Part shown: positions 26,924-35,924 of the stretch, in pieces | How the letters are laid out: the number at the start of each line of letters is the position of its first letter | How positions within the stretch are numbered: the stretch's first letter is position 1 | DNA from: Sphingomonas sp. CFBP 8760 | GTDB taxonomy: Bacteria; Pseudomonadota; Alphaproteobacteria; Sphingomonadales; Sphingomonadaceae | Assembly: GCF_014841615.1 (NCBI RefSeq) | Contig: NZ_JACYUG010000007.1 | Location: forward strand, 1 to 64,000 | Direction: 5' to 3' | DNA length: 64,000 nucleotides | The notes under the pieces: model-generated | What the model was told of the DNA's origin: nothing | The model's database searches: none | Seen by the model: the letters and a program-made list of their open reading frames with translations, nothing else | Translations under genes and position numbers: made by a program

Positions 26924-27325
26924 ATGAGCATCTTCGGCAACATCATGGGCAAGATCTTCCATCACGGACAGGACAAGCCGGCCACCCAGCCCGCCCCTGC
27001 CACCCCCGCGGCCGCCACGCCGCAGGCGGCGCCGATCGCGCCATCCGCTCCGCAGGCGGCCCCCCAGAATGTCGATGTCGGTGCGGTGCTGGCCGAGATG
27101 GCATCGATGCAGAACGGTGGCGGGAACTACCGGACATCGATCGTCGATCTGCTCAATCTGCTGGGTCTCGATCACAGTCTCGACGCCCGTAAGGAGCTGG
27201 CCGACGAACTGGGCGTCCATGCCGGTGCCCCGGGTACCGCCGAGCAGAATATTGCGCTGCACAAGGCGGTGATGGCCAAGCTCGCCGAGAATGGCGGCGT
27301 CGTGCCCGACAGCCTGCGCAACTGA
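26924..27325 (+). CDS. DUF3597 family protein
   Basis: A 133-residue DUF3597 protein. It opens MSIFGNIMGKIFHH as in the family, then has an Ala/Pro/Gln-rich linker (about 20-48). The conserved helical domain follows (VDVGAVLAEMASMQNGGGNYRTSIVDLLNLLGLDHSLDARKELADELGV). There is no signal peptide. AAGGA lies ten bases before ATG 26924. The family's domain is often found beside LysM-type proteins, and function is unknown. It is convergent with the DUF937 gene. Confidence 0.88.
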   Translation: MSIFGNIMGKIFHHGQDKPATQPAPATPAAATPQAAPIAPSAPQAAPQNVDVGAVLAEMASMQNGGGNYRTSIVDLLNLLGLDHSLDARKELADELGVHAGAPGTAEQNIALHKAVMAKLAENGGVVPDSLRN

Positions 27326-27375
27326 GCATGACCGTCCCGGCCGGATGACGCCATCGCGTTACCCGGCCGGAACAT

Positions 27376-27396
27376 CCGGACGACTTCATCGTCCGG
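27376..27396. terminator. Hairpin between convergent DUF genes
   Basis: CCGGACGA-CTTCA-TCGTCCGG forms a perfect 8-bp stem between the DUF3597 and DUF937 stops. There is no T run, so terminator function is only likely. Confidence 0.45.
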
Positions 27397-27403
27397 CCAG
27401 CGC

Positions 27404-27931
27404 CTATCGGCGCAGCCCGTTCAGGATCGCATCGAGCGGATTGCCACCGCCCCCGAACATGCCGCCCAATCCACCGGCGGCGCCGCTATTGCCGCTCGTG
27501 CCCCCGCCGAGAACGGATGCCAGCACGCCGCCCAGTCCACCGCCCAGCCCACCGGCGGCACCTGACCCGCCATTCGTGGCGAAGTGGCGCGCGACCATGG
27601 CGGCGACGATCGGCAGCATCGCCTTCAGCACCGCGCTCGACACCCCGGACTGATCCGCTGCGTGGTCGGCGACTTGCCGGCTGACGTCCTTGGTGCCGAA
27701 GATCTGGCCCAGGATGTCGTTGCCCGTCGACGTGGTCGGCTCGGCGGTTCCGGCACCGTGTGCAACGCCACCGGGATCGCCGGGATCGGCCTGTTTGTGA
27801 AAGCCGCCCAACACCGCCGGCATCAGCGATGCGAGCGCGGAACGGGTCTGCTCGGGCGTGAGACCGAAGCGTGCACTGAGCTGGCCGAGGTCCATGCCGC
27901 TTGCGCCAAGAAACTGATCGAAATTCTGCAT
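27404..27931 (-). CDS. DUF937 family protein
   Basis: A 175-residue DUF937 protein. MQNFDQFLGASGMDLGQLSARFGLTPEQTRSALASLMPAVLGGF is the family opening: two copies of a short helical motif, like YidB. The middle carries DILGQIFGTKDVSRQVADHAADQSGVSSAVLKAMLPIVAAMV, and the tail is very Gly-rich. YidB-like proteins are cytosolic and have no settled role. ATG 27931 has AAGGAGAA six bases upstream; the frame is open further up but without a ribosome site. Confidence 0.9.
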   Translation of the reverse strand: MQNFDQFLGASGMDLGQLSARFGLTPEQTRSALASLMPAVLGGFHKQADPGDPGGVAHGAGTAEPTTSTGNDILGQIFGTKDVSRQVADHAADQSGVSSAVLKAMLPIVAAMVARHFATNGGSGAAGGLGGGLGGVLASVLGGGTSGNSGAAGGLGGMFGGGGNPLDAILNGLRR

Positions 27932-28123
27932 GTCATTCTCCTTGCGACCGCAACGCCCCTCGGGCCGCCAGGTGCCATCGACGGCTGGCTGTGATGCCGG
28001 CGGGGCATGGGGGTAACCCGGCCGGATAACGACATTCGCCATCGTGCTGCCGTTCAGAATGGAGGCGCTATGTCACGCGGAGGCGATGCATGCCGTTGGA
28101 CATGCACGAAAAAGGACGATGAC

Positions 28124-28639
28124 ATGAGCAAGGCAGGAGCCATCGGATTCGCCATGGCCGGGATGGCGGGGGTTGGATTGTCAGGCTGCGCGGCCGTCGA
28201 TGCGTCGCCAGGAGGCCGGCCGATCGCGCTGGACAGTGAAACGATCCGCTACGAGACCGCGCCGTGCTTCGGCACCTGCCCGGTCTATGCGGTCACGCTC
28301 ACCCCTGACGGGAAGGGCATTTTCGAGGGCAAGCGTTTTACCGCGGTCACCGGCATCAGGGCTTTCCGGATCACGTCCGCGGCCTATCAGGCCTTTGCCG
28401 CCAGACTGGCGCCCTATCGTCCGGCCGGGAACGAGATGCTGTACCACCCCGGCACCCCGAACTGCGGGAACGCGCCGAGCGACATGCCGAGCGTCGATAT
28501 CGTCTGGACCGGGTCGAGCGGGGGCCGGCAACATCTCAACGTGTATGATGGCTGCGGCTCACAGACGATGCGTGACGCGCTGCGGGCGGCGCCCGGCGAT
28601 CTCCCGATCCAACCGTTCATCGGAAGACCGCAGGGGTAA
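28124..28639 (+). CDS. DUF6438 lipoprotein
   Basis: A 171-residue protein with a lipoprotein signal (lipobox GLSGC, Cys22). A DUF6438 domain follows, recognised by ETAPCFGTCPVYAVTLTPDGKGIFEG. Four or more cysteines in the mature part (CFGTC, NCGN, DGCG) point to disulfides in the periplasm. ATG 28124 has AAGGAC upstream. Function of DUF6438 is unknown. It is divergent from DUF937 and belongs to the local set of four small DUF genes. Confidence 0.85.
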   Translation: MSKAGAIGFAMAGMAGVGLSGCAAVDASPGGRPIALDSETIRYETAPCFGTCPVYAVTLTPDGKGIFEGKRFTAVTGIRAFRITSAAYQAFAARLAPYRPAGNEMLYHPGTPNCGNAPSDMPSVDIVWTGSSGGRQHLNVYDGCGSQTMRDALRAAPGDLPIQPFIGRPQG

Positions 28640-29020
28640 GCGGGGCCGCTGCGCCGATGGCCCAAGAACCCCCCGCCTGCGATATTGCAATTATTGGCGG
28701 CGAAAAAATTGCACCCGTCACGTCGCCGATGAGGACGTTAAGCTGTATTTCTTCGGGCGGTTTTCTGTAACGCCAGATGCGGCCCATGGCTGAAGACTCA
28801 AGGTGAGCGCCCGTACGCGGCGACCCAACATCGTGAAATAACAAAAGTTTAGTAATAAAATTGGCCCGGCCTGCATATATTTACGCTAGATTAACGTTCA
28901 TGCCTTGTCGGCGTGTTAGGACTGGGGTGCTGCCGTATTGGTCGTACGCTTCCCGGCCTGTCGGCGGCAAGCGCATGGATGCGCCTGTCTGGTAGCCGTC
29001 ACGGGTAAAGGGGATGTCTT
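28640..29020. other. Intergenic region, about 380 bp
   Basis: No gene seen. The part 28830-28910 is unusually A+T-rich for this genome (AATAACAAAAGTTTAGTAAT, then TATATTTACGC) and probably holds the promoter of the PEP-CTERM gene at 29021. No known riboswitch was recognised. Confidence 0.5.
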
Positions 29021-29722
29021 ATGAAGCGCCTTGGGTTCGTTGCTCTCGCCTCCACGATCGCCATCACGGCAGCGGCGCCAGCCTCTGCGACCGTTCTTCT
29101 GCCCGGAGAGGTCGGGGTCGCCTTCTCGGCGTTCGATGCCTCCACCCGGGGCGTCCAACTGGACAGCATTCAGTCCGGTACGACCGGGGCCACGACCTAT
29201 AGCGGGTTCCTGCGCAGCGCCGTCTATCGCAACACGCTGGGCACGCTGGATTTCTATTATCAGGTCGCCATTACCGCGATCGATTTTGGCGATGAGGTGT
29301 ACAACCTCACATCGGCAGGGTTCTTCGGCTATTCGGTCGAGGCGCTGGTAGACGGTACCGATTTCGACGGTGCCGGGTTCTTCACCGCGGCGAACAATCC
29401 CAATACGCAAGGACCGGCCGGCTCCACGACGACCGCGTCGCGCAACGGCAGCGGCTCGGTATTGCGTGCGGATTTCGGCGCGAATGGCCTCGAAGGCGTC
29501 GGGCAGACCAGCGCCACCTATATCTTCCGGACCAACGCGACGGGCTATGATCTGGGTGGCACGTTCACCACGCAGGACGGTTCGGTCGCCCAGCGCGCGA
29601 ATTTCCAGCCGACCAGTCTGGTCCCCGAGCCCGCCACATGGGGGATGATGCTGCTCGGCTTTGGCATGGTGGCCGGCGCGGTCCGCTATCGCCGCCGCGG
29701 CGGCAAGATCGTTTACGCCTGA
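29021..29722 (+). CDS. PEP-CTERM sorted secreted protein
   Basis: A 233-residue exported protein. It has a Sec signal (MKRLGFVALASTIAITAAAPASA) and a mature domain of beta-rich, Gly/Thr/Ser-rich sequence without a known enzyme motif. The C-terminal PEP-CTERM tag comprises PEPATWG, a membrane helix MMLLGFGMVAGAV and a basic end RYRRRGGK. The tag marks the protein for processing by an exosortase at the inner membrane, usually ending at the cell surface or in the matrix. AAGGGG precedes ATG 29021, and a long hairpin follows the stop. No exosortase gene lies in this window. Confidence 0.9.
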   Translation: MKRLGFVALASTIAITAAAPASATVLLPGEVGVAFSAFDASTRGVQLDSIQSGTTGATTYSGFLRSAVYRNTLGTLDFYYQVAITAIDFGDEVYNLTSAGFFGYSVEALVDGTDFDGAGFFTAANNPNTQGPAGSTTTASRNGSGSVLRADFGANGLEGVGQTSATYIFRTNATGYDLGGTFTTQDGSVAQRANFQPTSLVPEPATWGMMLLGFGMVAGAVRYRRRGGKIVYA

Positions 29723-29733
29723 TCGCGATCAAA

Positions 29734-29784
29734 TGCCGGCATGAAACACCACCGGAATCTTCCCGGCGGTGTCTCATGCCGGCA
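29734..29784 (+). terminator. Long hairpin after the PEP-CTERM gene
   Basis: A 22-bp stem (29734-29755 with 29763-29784, two non-Watson-Crick positions) and a 7-base loop start 12 bp after the stop codon. There is no T tract, but the stem is very stable. Confidence 0.65.
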
Positions 29785-29939
29785 ATACTCCATCATGTCC
29801 GGTCCATATCGGGGGCTCGAACAAATCTTTCGAGAACAGGTTTGACCGTTCGATCCCGTTGGACAACACTTCGAGTATCACCGGCAAACGGCAAGGACAG
29901 GGTCGTCGCGACTCGCAAGGCGGGGGCATATTGAACGAA

Positions 29940-30932
29940 ATGGCTTCGATATCCGTCCAGACATTGCGCATCGACCGCCAGGGCCTGGCCTTCGATATCC
30001 TGGTCGCCGTTGCCGCGACCATGGGGGCCGTGGCGGCACGCCTGGCGATCGAACACGTCGTCGGTGGCGTGGCGCCGTTCGTGCTGACCTTCCCGGCGGT
30101 CATGATCGCCACGCTGGTCGGTGGCGGCCGCGCCGGCATGATCGCCGCGGTGAGCTGTCAGTTGCTGACCATCCGGTACGTCTTCCCGAACTGGGTCTCC
30201 CCCCATGGCGGCATCTCCACCGATCTGGCCAATATGGTGCTGTCCACCCTGGCACTCGCCGGGACCATCTGGGCAACGGCATCCCATCGCCGCGCGGCTG
30301 CCGTGATGCGTGGCCGTTGCGAACAGCAGGTACATACCCTGTCGCTGCTCAACGCGGAGATGGATCACCGCACCAAGAACAATTACCAGATCGCGGCCGG
30401 GCTACTTGCCCATCAGTCGTTGTCGTCGCTCGATCCCGCGGTAGCGCGCGAGCTGGATATGGCGGCCGCCCGCCTCGAAACGATCGCATCGGTATATCAG
30501 AATCTTCCGGCCCAGCTGGATCATGGCAAATCGATAGATCTGGCGGATCATCTGGAACGGGTCGTATCGTTGCTACGCACCGGTGCGGCGCCCGACTATA
30601 TCACGATCCGGTACCGGGCCGACCATATCCAGGCGTCGAGTGACGTCGCTGTCGTCGCCGGGCTGATCGTCAACGAATGGGTGACCAATGCCCTTCAGCA
30701 CGCCTTTGGCGATGGTCCCGGCCGCATCTCGGTCGATGTCGCCGACAAGGCCGATCACATCCGGGTGACGGTTGTCGACGATGGTGGGGCCGGCGGCCGG
30801 ATCGATGACGGCCAAGGTCAAGGTAGCACGCTGATGACGTCATTGGCCAAAACGGTGCGGGGCAAGGTTACGATCGGCTATCACGGCGGCACCAGATGTA
30901 CGCTGGTGATCCCCGCAGGCGTCGGGTCATAG
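29940..30932 (+). CDS. Membrane sensor histidine kinase, HisKA_2/HWE-like
   Basis: A 330-residue kinase. Residues about 18-113 form an N-terminal module of three to four membrane helices resembling DUF4118 sensors. The phosphoacceptor box is LNAEMDHRTKNNYQIAAGLL (His143), the HisKA_2 type common in alphaproteobacteria, followed by ALNxEW-like NEWVTNALQHAF and VDDGGAGG in the ATPase domain. It probably belongs to stress or light-type signalling. The start is uncertain: ATG 29940 is used, while TTG 29931 sits closer to a GGGGG ribosome site. A single-domain response regulator gene faces it from the other strand, 34 bp away. Confidence 0.88.
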   Translation: MASISVQTLRIDRQGLAFDILVAVAATMGAVAARLAIEHVVGGVAPFVLTFPAVMIATLVGGGRAGMIAAVSCQLLTIRYVFPNWVSPHGGISTDLANMVLSTLALAGTIWATASHRRAAAVMRGRCEQQVHTLSLLNAEMDHRTKNNYQIAAGLLAHQSLSSLDPAVARELDMAAARLETIASVYQNLPAQLDHGKSIDLADHLERVVSLLRTGAAPDYITIRYRADHIQASSDVAVVAGLIVNEWVTNALQHAFGDGPGRISVDVADKADHIRVTVVDDGGAGGRIDDGQGQGSTLMTSLAKTVRGKVTIGYHGGTRCTLVIPAGVGS

Positions 30933-30966
30933 CCGTACCGGCGCAGCCCTTTCTATCTCTTCCGCG

Positions 30967-31344
30967 CTAGGCACATTGCCGCAGCATCAGCGATTGCAGC
31001 GCGCGATCGATCACCGGAATCGTGAACGGCTTCTGGATGAAACGATCGGCAAGCCCGATCCTATCGCCGTGTTTGGCCACGTAGCCCGACATGGCGATGG
31101 TATGAATACCGGGCCGCAGGACCTTTGCCTGCTCGATCAGATCGAATCCGTTCGCCTTGCCGGGCATGACGACATCCGTCAGGATGACATCTATCGCTGC
31201 CCCGCTGGCAACGATGGGCAGCGCCGCATCACCGGAATCGGCCACGATGACATCATAGCCCATCAGAGCCAGTGCTTCCTGAAGCAGTATTATTATCGCC
31301 TTTTCGTCATCGACGACAAGAACGACACATCGAGGCGCGGTCAT
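30967..31344 (-). CDS. Single-domain response regulator (CheY-like receiver)
   Basis: A 125-residue receiver without an output domain. Acidic pair Asp12-Asp13, phosphoacceptor Asp57 (LTDVVMPG), and Lys105 in IQKPF are all present, as is the switch serine in AMSGY. Such stand-alone receivers act as phosphate relays or sinks for HisKA_2 kinases. The convergent kinase gene is 34 bp away, so it is the likely partner, although the two are on opposite strands and not co-transcribed. Confidence 0.92.
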   Translation of the reverse strand: MTAPRCVVLVVDDEKAIIILLQEALALMGYDVIVADSGDAALPIVASGAAIDVILTDVVMPGKANGFDLIEQAKVLRPGIHTIAMSGYVAKHGDRIGLADRFIQKPFTIPVIDRALQSLMLRQCA

Positions 31345-31800
31345 CGGCTTCCGATCTGCTTTTGGTCATGTGCAATGGATCGTCTATTGAGCGGGTTATA
31401 AATCCCTGCGGACCGCACTCCCTCCTGAAAATCTTGCTATTGTAAATCTATGTTACCACCGGTTGCCAAACCGCGTCAAACAGAGACGAACCCGCAATCG
31501 TTTTATCGATCGTGGCTCTAGCCAGAGCGGGATGACATGAGGTTGATCCGGATGTTCGTCATGGCTAGCGCAGCGAAGCAATCCAGGGCGTCCTGGTCCG
31601 GCACTGGATTGCTTCGCTGCGCTCGCCATGACGGATCGATCTGATGTCATCCGACTCCAGATCGACGCTCACGTTCAGGAAACACGCAAAAGGTGCGACC
31701 GGACACGAGGCCCCCCTTCCCGCCGGCCTGTCGCAGGCTACGGTTGCCGGATGGATGACGCCGGTCGCCCCGTCCCTCCACCCCGCATGGGCGGACGGCC
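31345..31800. other. Intergenic region, about 455 bp
   Basis: No gene. It contains a long copy of the nested palindromic element (31522-31660) and the upstream A+T-rich region of the response regulator (31380-31460). The rest shows no structure I recognise. Confidence 0.55.
31522..31660 (-). repeat. Nested palindromic element, long form, inverted orientation
   Basis: Outer arms 31522-31538 and 31644-31660 share the GGATGACAT core. The inner hairpin has 29-bp arms (31558-31586 and 31604-31632) with one mismatch, containing GCGCAGCGAAGCAATCCAG. The asymmetric spacer AGGTTGATCCGGATGTTCGTC is the reverse complement of that in the 51.9-kb copy, so this copy is inverted. Confidence 0.85.
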
Positions 31801-33183
31801 TCAGCGTTCCGCGAAACTGCGCGACAGGCTCTCGGTCAGCGGGTCCAGCATATATTGCAGGGCGGTCCGGGGGCGCAGCCGGACGCTGACCTGCACGGGC
31901 ACGCCGGGGCGGATGCCGGCATCCCCCTCCCGCACCGCCCGCAACAGCGCGACCTGCGATTCGGGCACGACGATCTGGGCGGTGAAATGGCTGAGGCCGG
32001 TGCGCGGATCCTCGACGCTGTCCGCCGATACGTTGCGGACGATGCCCAGCACGATCGGCAGGTCCCGGTCGTGCAGCGACAGGAACTTCACCTCGGCCTC
32101 CCGCCCTTCGAACACGCCGTCGATATCCTCCGGTGCGAAGCTGGCGCGGATTTCCAGCGGTACCCGGTCGGGCACGATGTCGAGGATCGGCTGGCCTGCG
32201 GCGACCACCCCACCGGCGGAATGGACGCGCAGATCGACGACCCGGCCGGCGGCGGGCGCACGGATCACGGTGCGTTCCAGCTGCTCGCGCGCGGCGATCC
32301 ATTTGGGCAGCGCATCGTTCAGCTGGAACTGGGTGTCGCGCAGGGCCGCGGCGGATTGCTCGATCCACTGCCGGCGGGTCTGCGCCATCTGCTGCCCGGT
32401 GCCCGCGATCTGTTCCTGCGCCGCCGCGGCGCGGGCGGTGAAATCGTCGTTGTTGCCGTCCAGTTCGGCAAGGCTGCGTTCCAGCGCCCGCACCGTGTTG
32501 CGTGACACGTCGCCCCGCTCCGCCAGGCGGCGGGTGCTGTCCATCTGCGCCTGCAGCGAGCGTCGTTGCGTGGCGGCGGCCCGTGCCTGCGCCTGAAAGC
32601 CGTTGATCTGCTGCCCCAGTTGATCGCGCTGTTCGGCCAGCACGCTGCGACTGGCGGCAAGCAGTTCGCGACGCGCCACGGCCTGCGCCCGTTGCAGCCG
32701 CAGCGCCGCCGCGATCAGCGCTCGATCCTCCTCGCGCGCATGGGCGAAGGCCGCCGGCCAGACGATCGGCTGCCCGGTCACCTCCGCCTGAAGCCGCGCG
32801 CGCTGCGCCTGCAGGTCGATCACCGACGCCGCGAGCGCCCGCTCGGTCGCCGCGACCTCCGAGCCGGACAGGCGAACCAGCACCTGGCCACGCGTGACCT
32901 GCTGCCCCTCGCGCACCAGGATATGGTCGATATTCCCGCCATAGCGGTGCTGGATCACCTGCCGGTTGCCGGCGACGATCACCTGCCCGCTGCCATGCGC
33001 GGCGGCATCCAGCCGCGCAAAGGCCGCCCAACCGAGCAGCACGACGAAGAACGCCACCGCGACGATACCGCCCGCGATCAGCGCCCGGCGCGGCGAGTCG
33101 TTCAGCCGTGCCGGATCGAGGAAGCCGGCGGGGGGCACCGTCGCCGCCTTCGTCCGGGCGTCGGTATCGGATGCCGCGGTCAT
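31801..33183 (-). CDS. HlyD-family type I secretion adaptor
   Basis: A 460-residue periplasmic membrane-fusion protein that links the ABC exporter to TolC. There is one membrane helix near residues 34-56 (ALIAGGIVAVAFFVVLLGWAAFA). A lipoyl half-motif (GNIDHILVREGQQVTRGQVLVRL) follows, then a long coiled-coil hairpin (about 100-270). The second lipoyl half and beta-barrel (VIRAPAAGRVVDLRVHSAGGVVAAGQPILDIVP) come next, and the end LQYMLDPLTESLSRSFAER is typical of PrtE/HlyD. Its ATG at 33183 overlaps the ABC gene stop as ATGA. It is the last gene of the secretion operon. Confidence 0.94.
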   Translation of the reverse strand: MTAASDTDARTKAATVPPAGFLDPARLNDSPRRALIAGGIVAVAFFVVLLGWAAFARLDAAAHGSGQVIVAGNRQVIQHRYGGNIDHILVREGQQVTRGQVLVRLSGSEVAATERALAASVIDLQAQRARLQAEVTGQPIVWPAAFAHAREEDRALIAAALRLQRAQAVARRELLAASRSVLAEQRDQLGQQINGFQAQARAAATQRRSLQAQMDSTRRLAERGDVSRNTVRALERSLAELDGNNDDFTARAAAAQEQIAGTGQQMAQTRRQWIEQSAAALRDTQFQLNDALPKWIAAREQLERTVIRAPAAGRVVDLRVHSAGGVVAAGQPILDIVPDRVPLEIRASFAPEDIDGVFEGREAEVKFLSLHDRDLPIVLGIVRNVSADSVEDPRTGLSHFTAQIVVPESQVALLRAVREGDAGIRPGVPVQVSVRLRPRTALQYMLDPLTESLSRSFAER

Positions 33184-34967
33184 GCCGCCGTTCCTCCGGC
33201 CCGCCCATCGGCGGGGCGATCGCGTGGTGTCGGGGCATCGGGCGAATGATGCGCCTGCATCGGCGCTGCCGGGGGCTGTTGCGGTCGCAACGCCTCGTCG
33301 CGGTTCCTGATGAACTGCACCTCGCCGTCACGCAGCAGCATGATGCGATCCGCCGCCTGGAGCAGCCCGGTGCGGTGTGTCGATACCACGACGGTCACCC
33401 CCTGCGCCCGTGCCTGGCCCAGCATCTCCAGCAGCATCGCCTCTCCGCTCATGTCGAGATGGGCGTTGGGTTCGTCGAGGAACAGCAGGCGCGGCTTGCC
33501 GAACAGCGCGCGCGACAGCGCGACCAGCTGGCGCTGTCCCGCCGACAGGCCACCATCCTCGCGGATCGACAGCAGCGTGTCATAGCCCTGGGGCAGGTGC
33601 AGGATCGCCTCATGCGCCCCCGCCCGCTGCGCGGCGTCGATCACCGCCGCGTCCAGTGCGGCGGGATCCTCGGCGAACGCCCCCTGAAAGCGCGAGATGT
33701 TGGCATGGACCGTCGCCGGAAACAGCGTCGGCGTCTGCGGCATATAGCCGGTGTGGCGGCCCAGCGTCTCGCGATCCCAGTCGGCGATGCGCGCGCCGTC
33801 GATCCGCACCTTCCCCGCATCGGGAACGATCGCGCCGACCAGCGCGCGCAGCAGCGTGGACTTGCCCGCCCCGCTCGGCCCCACCAGCGCGATCACCTCG
33901 CCCGGCCGGACCGAGAAGCTCACCTCCTTCAGGATGGTGCGGTCGCTGCCCGGTACGCGGACCGTCAGGCCGGATACCTCGATCCGCCCTTGGGGCGCGG
34001 GGAGTGCCGTCCGCGTCACGGCCATATCGTCCTCGGCCAGAAAGACGGACAGCCCGCGATACGCCGCACGGGCGCCCAATACGCTCCGCCACGCCCCCAA
34101 TATCTGTTCGACGGGCTGCAACGCGCGGCCGATCAGCAGCGAGGCGGCAAAGATCGCCCCGGCCGATATGCTCTGCCGGATGGCCAGCCAGGCTCCCAGC
34201 GCCAGCGCCAGCGACTGGAACAGCAGCCGCAGGAACTTGGTCACCGCCAGGAACCCGCTGGAGGTGGCGGCGACATCGCCTTGCCGGTCGACGACGCGGG
34301 CCCGCTCGATCAGGTGGCGACGCACCATCGCCTCCCGCATCCCCAGCGCGCAACCCACCTCCGCCGCCGCCACCGAATAGTCCTGCGAACGGCCGAGCGC
34401 CCCCGTCCATTCCCCCGCCTGCGTCAATCCGTGCTGCGTCGCGCGTTCGCCGAGAAAGGTGACCAGGATCAGCAGGACCATCGCCGCCACGGCGAGCGCC
34501 CCGATCCAGGCATGGAGCAGGAAGCAGACGAGGATATAGAGCGGCGCCCATGGCGCATCGAACAGCGCGATGATCGCGGGGCCGGTCAACGTGCCGCGCA
34601 CCGTATCGAATTGGCGCAGCGCGACCGTCCGCTGTGCCGCCGTCGCCCGGTGGGCGCCCAATACCCGGCGCAGGATCGCGGGTGCCGCCTGTTTCTCCAG
34701 CCGCATGCTCGCCCGCAGCAACAGCCGCATCCGGACCAGATCGAGGATCGCGAACACACCGAGGGCGACGATCAGGGCCACGATCAGCAGCACCAGCGTC
34801 GCACCGCCACGGGTCGGCACCACGCGATCATAGACCTGGAGCATGAACAGAGACGGCGCGAGATAGAGGATGTTGACCAGTCCGCTGAACAACGCCGCCG
34901 ACCAGAAATGTCCCCGCGCGGCACGCAGCGCGGCGGCCAAGGGACTTCCCCGGTCATCAGATTCCAT
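33180..34967 (-). CDS. Type I secretion ABC permease/ATPase (PrtD-like)
   Basis: A 595-residue half-transporter that energises RTX protein export. The N-terminus LYLAPSLFMLQVYDRVVPTRG is the standard PrtD-type opening and is followed by about five to six membrane helices. The ATPase has Walker A GPSGAGKST, signature LSAGQRQLVALSRALFG (LSAGQ in place of LSGGQ), Walker B RLLFLDEPNAHLD and the switch His in VVVSTHR. There is no N-terminal peptidase-like domain, as expected for exporters of RTX proteases. It lies 42 bp after the TrmB-like gene and overlaps hlyD. Confidence 0.94.
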   Translation of the reverse strand: MESDDRGSPLAAALRAARGHFWSAALFSGLVNILYLAPSLFMLQVYDRVVPTRGGATLVLLIVALIVALGVFAILDLVRMRLLLRASMRLEKQAAPAILRRVLGAHRATAAQRTVALRQFDTVRGTLTGPAIIALFDAPWAPLYILVCFLLHAWIGALAVAAMVLLILVTFLGERATQHGLTQAGEWTGALGRSQDYSVAAAEVGCALGMREAMVRRHLIERARVVDRQGDVAATSSGFLAVTKFLRLLFQSLALALGAWLAIRQSISAGAIFAASLLIGRALQPVEQILGAWRSVLGARAAYRGLSVFLAEDDMAVTRTALPAPQGRIEVSGLTVRVPGSDRTILKEVSFSVRPGEVIALVGPSGAGKSTLLRALVGAIVPDAGKVRIDGARIADWDRETLGRHTGYMPQTPTLFPATVHANISRFQGAFAEDPAALDAAVIDAAQRAGAHEAILHLPQGYDTLLSIREDGGLSAGQRQLVALSRALFGKPRLLFLDEPNAHLDMSGEAMLLEMLGQARAQGVTVVVSTHRTGLLQAADRIMLLRDGEVQFIRNRDEALRPQQPPAAPMQAHHSPDAPTPRDRPADGRAGGTAA

Positions 34968-34980
34968 CGACTGCCCCCGA

Positions 34981-35014
34981 CCCGTTCCCCAACGGGCTAT
35001 TAGTGGCCGCTAAT
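34981..35014 (-). promoter_or_regulatory. Hairpin and near-palindrome before the ABC exporter gene
   Basis: CCCGTT-CCCC-AACGGG (34981-34996) is a perfect 6-bp hairpin, and next to it lies ATTAG-TGGCCG-CTAAT (34999-35014), which overlaps the stop of the regulator gene. They sit in the 42-bp gap between the regulator and ABC genes. An attenuator or operator is possible. Confidence 0.35.
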
Positions 35015-35924
35015 CGTTGGCCTTGTCCAGTGGCGTTTCACATGTGCCGGGATCGTCGCCCTTGGCATGCAGGATCTGGTCGAGCCCGAGCGGGCGCGAT
35101 TGCTGCAACGTCAGTATCTGGAGCGGATCGCTGGGGTCGGAGCGCATCGCGACGAGCCGGATGTCCGCCGCGAGGCCGCTGTGGAAGATGCAGCTGAGAA
35201 ACGCGCTGTCGGTCCACACCGCGTTCAGCACCGTGGTCAGGTCGTGCGACATCTGCGCTAGCAGCAGTTGCCGTCCGTCGATCACCAGCATCATTCCCTG
35301 CCCCGCCCAGCGCGAGACGACGAGATCGATCGATTCGTAATTGAGCGGCATCCGCTCGTCGATATGGCGCGGATCATAGGCGATCCCGCCGATGGTCACG
35401 CCGCGGGCGCGGGCCGCTTCCAGTTCCGGTGCCAGCAGATCGTGGATCGACGGGAAGAAATCGATCAGCACGATATTCTCCGCCTGCGCCAGCATCGAAC
35501 GGGCCCGTTCGAACACCAGCGCGACGGACGGCACCGAATAGACCCGTTCGTCGCTGGCCGGCTTGCGGATGCCTTCCAGCGTGGCGCGGGCGGCGATCTG
35601 CCGCGCCTCGAACGTCTGCCGCAGCATCGACAGCAGTTCCTCGGGTGGCGTCGGGCTGTAGGTCGTCGCCTCGCCGATCCCCTCGCTGGCGGTGATCGCA
35701 CCCTTCTGGGCCAGCGTCTTCAATGCCCGATAGACGTTGGCCGCCGCCTTCGAGATGCGCTGGGCGAGCCGGTAACCCGATGCCGGGCCGCTCCGCAGCA
35801 ACTCGCAGTACAGCTTCGATTCCATCTCGGTGAAGCCAAAGCCCATCAACGACAGTTCGGCGCCCGTCTCGCTGTCGCCGGCCCTGCCGTTCAGGGCCCG
35901 CGCATAGTCGGTCGCCGCAGTCAT
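35010..35924 (-). CDS. TrmB-like winged-helix regulator
   Basis: A 304-residue regulator. Residues about 25-95 form a TrmB-type winged helix (MGFGFTEMESKLYCELLRSGPASGYRLAQRISKAAANVYRALKTLAQKGAI). Residues about 125-250 resemble the PLD-like fold often fused to it (FERARSMLAQAENIVLIDFFPSIHDLLAPELEAARARGVTIGGIAYDP). The rest binds an unknown ligand. TrmB regulators are best known from archaea and sense sugars; in bacteria they are less common. ATG 35924 has GGGGAGAA upstream. It is the first gene of the regulator-ABC-HlyD unit and most likely controls the secretion locus. Confidence 0.82.
   Translation of the reverse strand: MTAATDYARALNGRAGDSETGAELSLMGFGFTEMESKLYCELLRSGPASGYRLAQRISKAAANVYRALKTLAQKGAITASEGIGEATTYSPTPPEELLSMLRQTFEARQIAARATLEGIRKPASDERVYSVPSVALVFERARSMLAQAENIVLIDFFPSIHDLLAPELEAARARGVTIGGIAYDPRHIDERMPLNYESIDLVVSRWAGQGMMLVIDGRQLLLAQMSHDLTTVLNAVWTDSAFLSCIFHSGLAADIRLVAMRSDPSDPLQILTLQQSRPLGLDQILHAKGDDPGTCETPLDKAND

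Noticed and set aside
28830-28900. TTGGCCCGGCCTGCAT as a sigma-54 promoter of the first PEP-CTERM gene
   Set aside because: GG and GC are 8 bp apart rather than the required 10.
30573-30821. Minus-strand 82-codon frame inside the histidine kinase
   Set aside because: Antisense shadow within the conserved ATPase domain, with no ribosome site.
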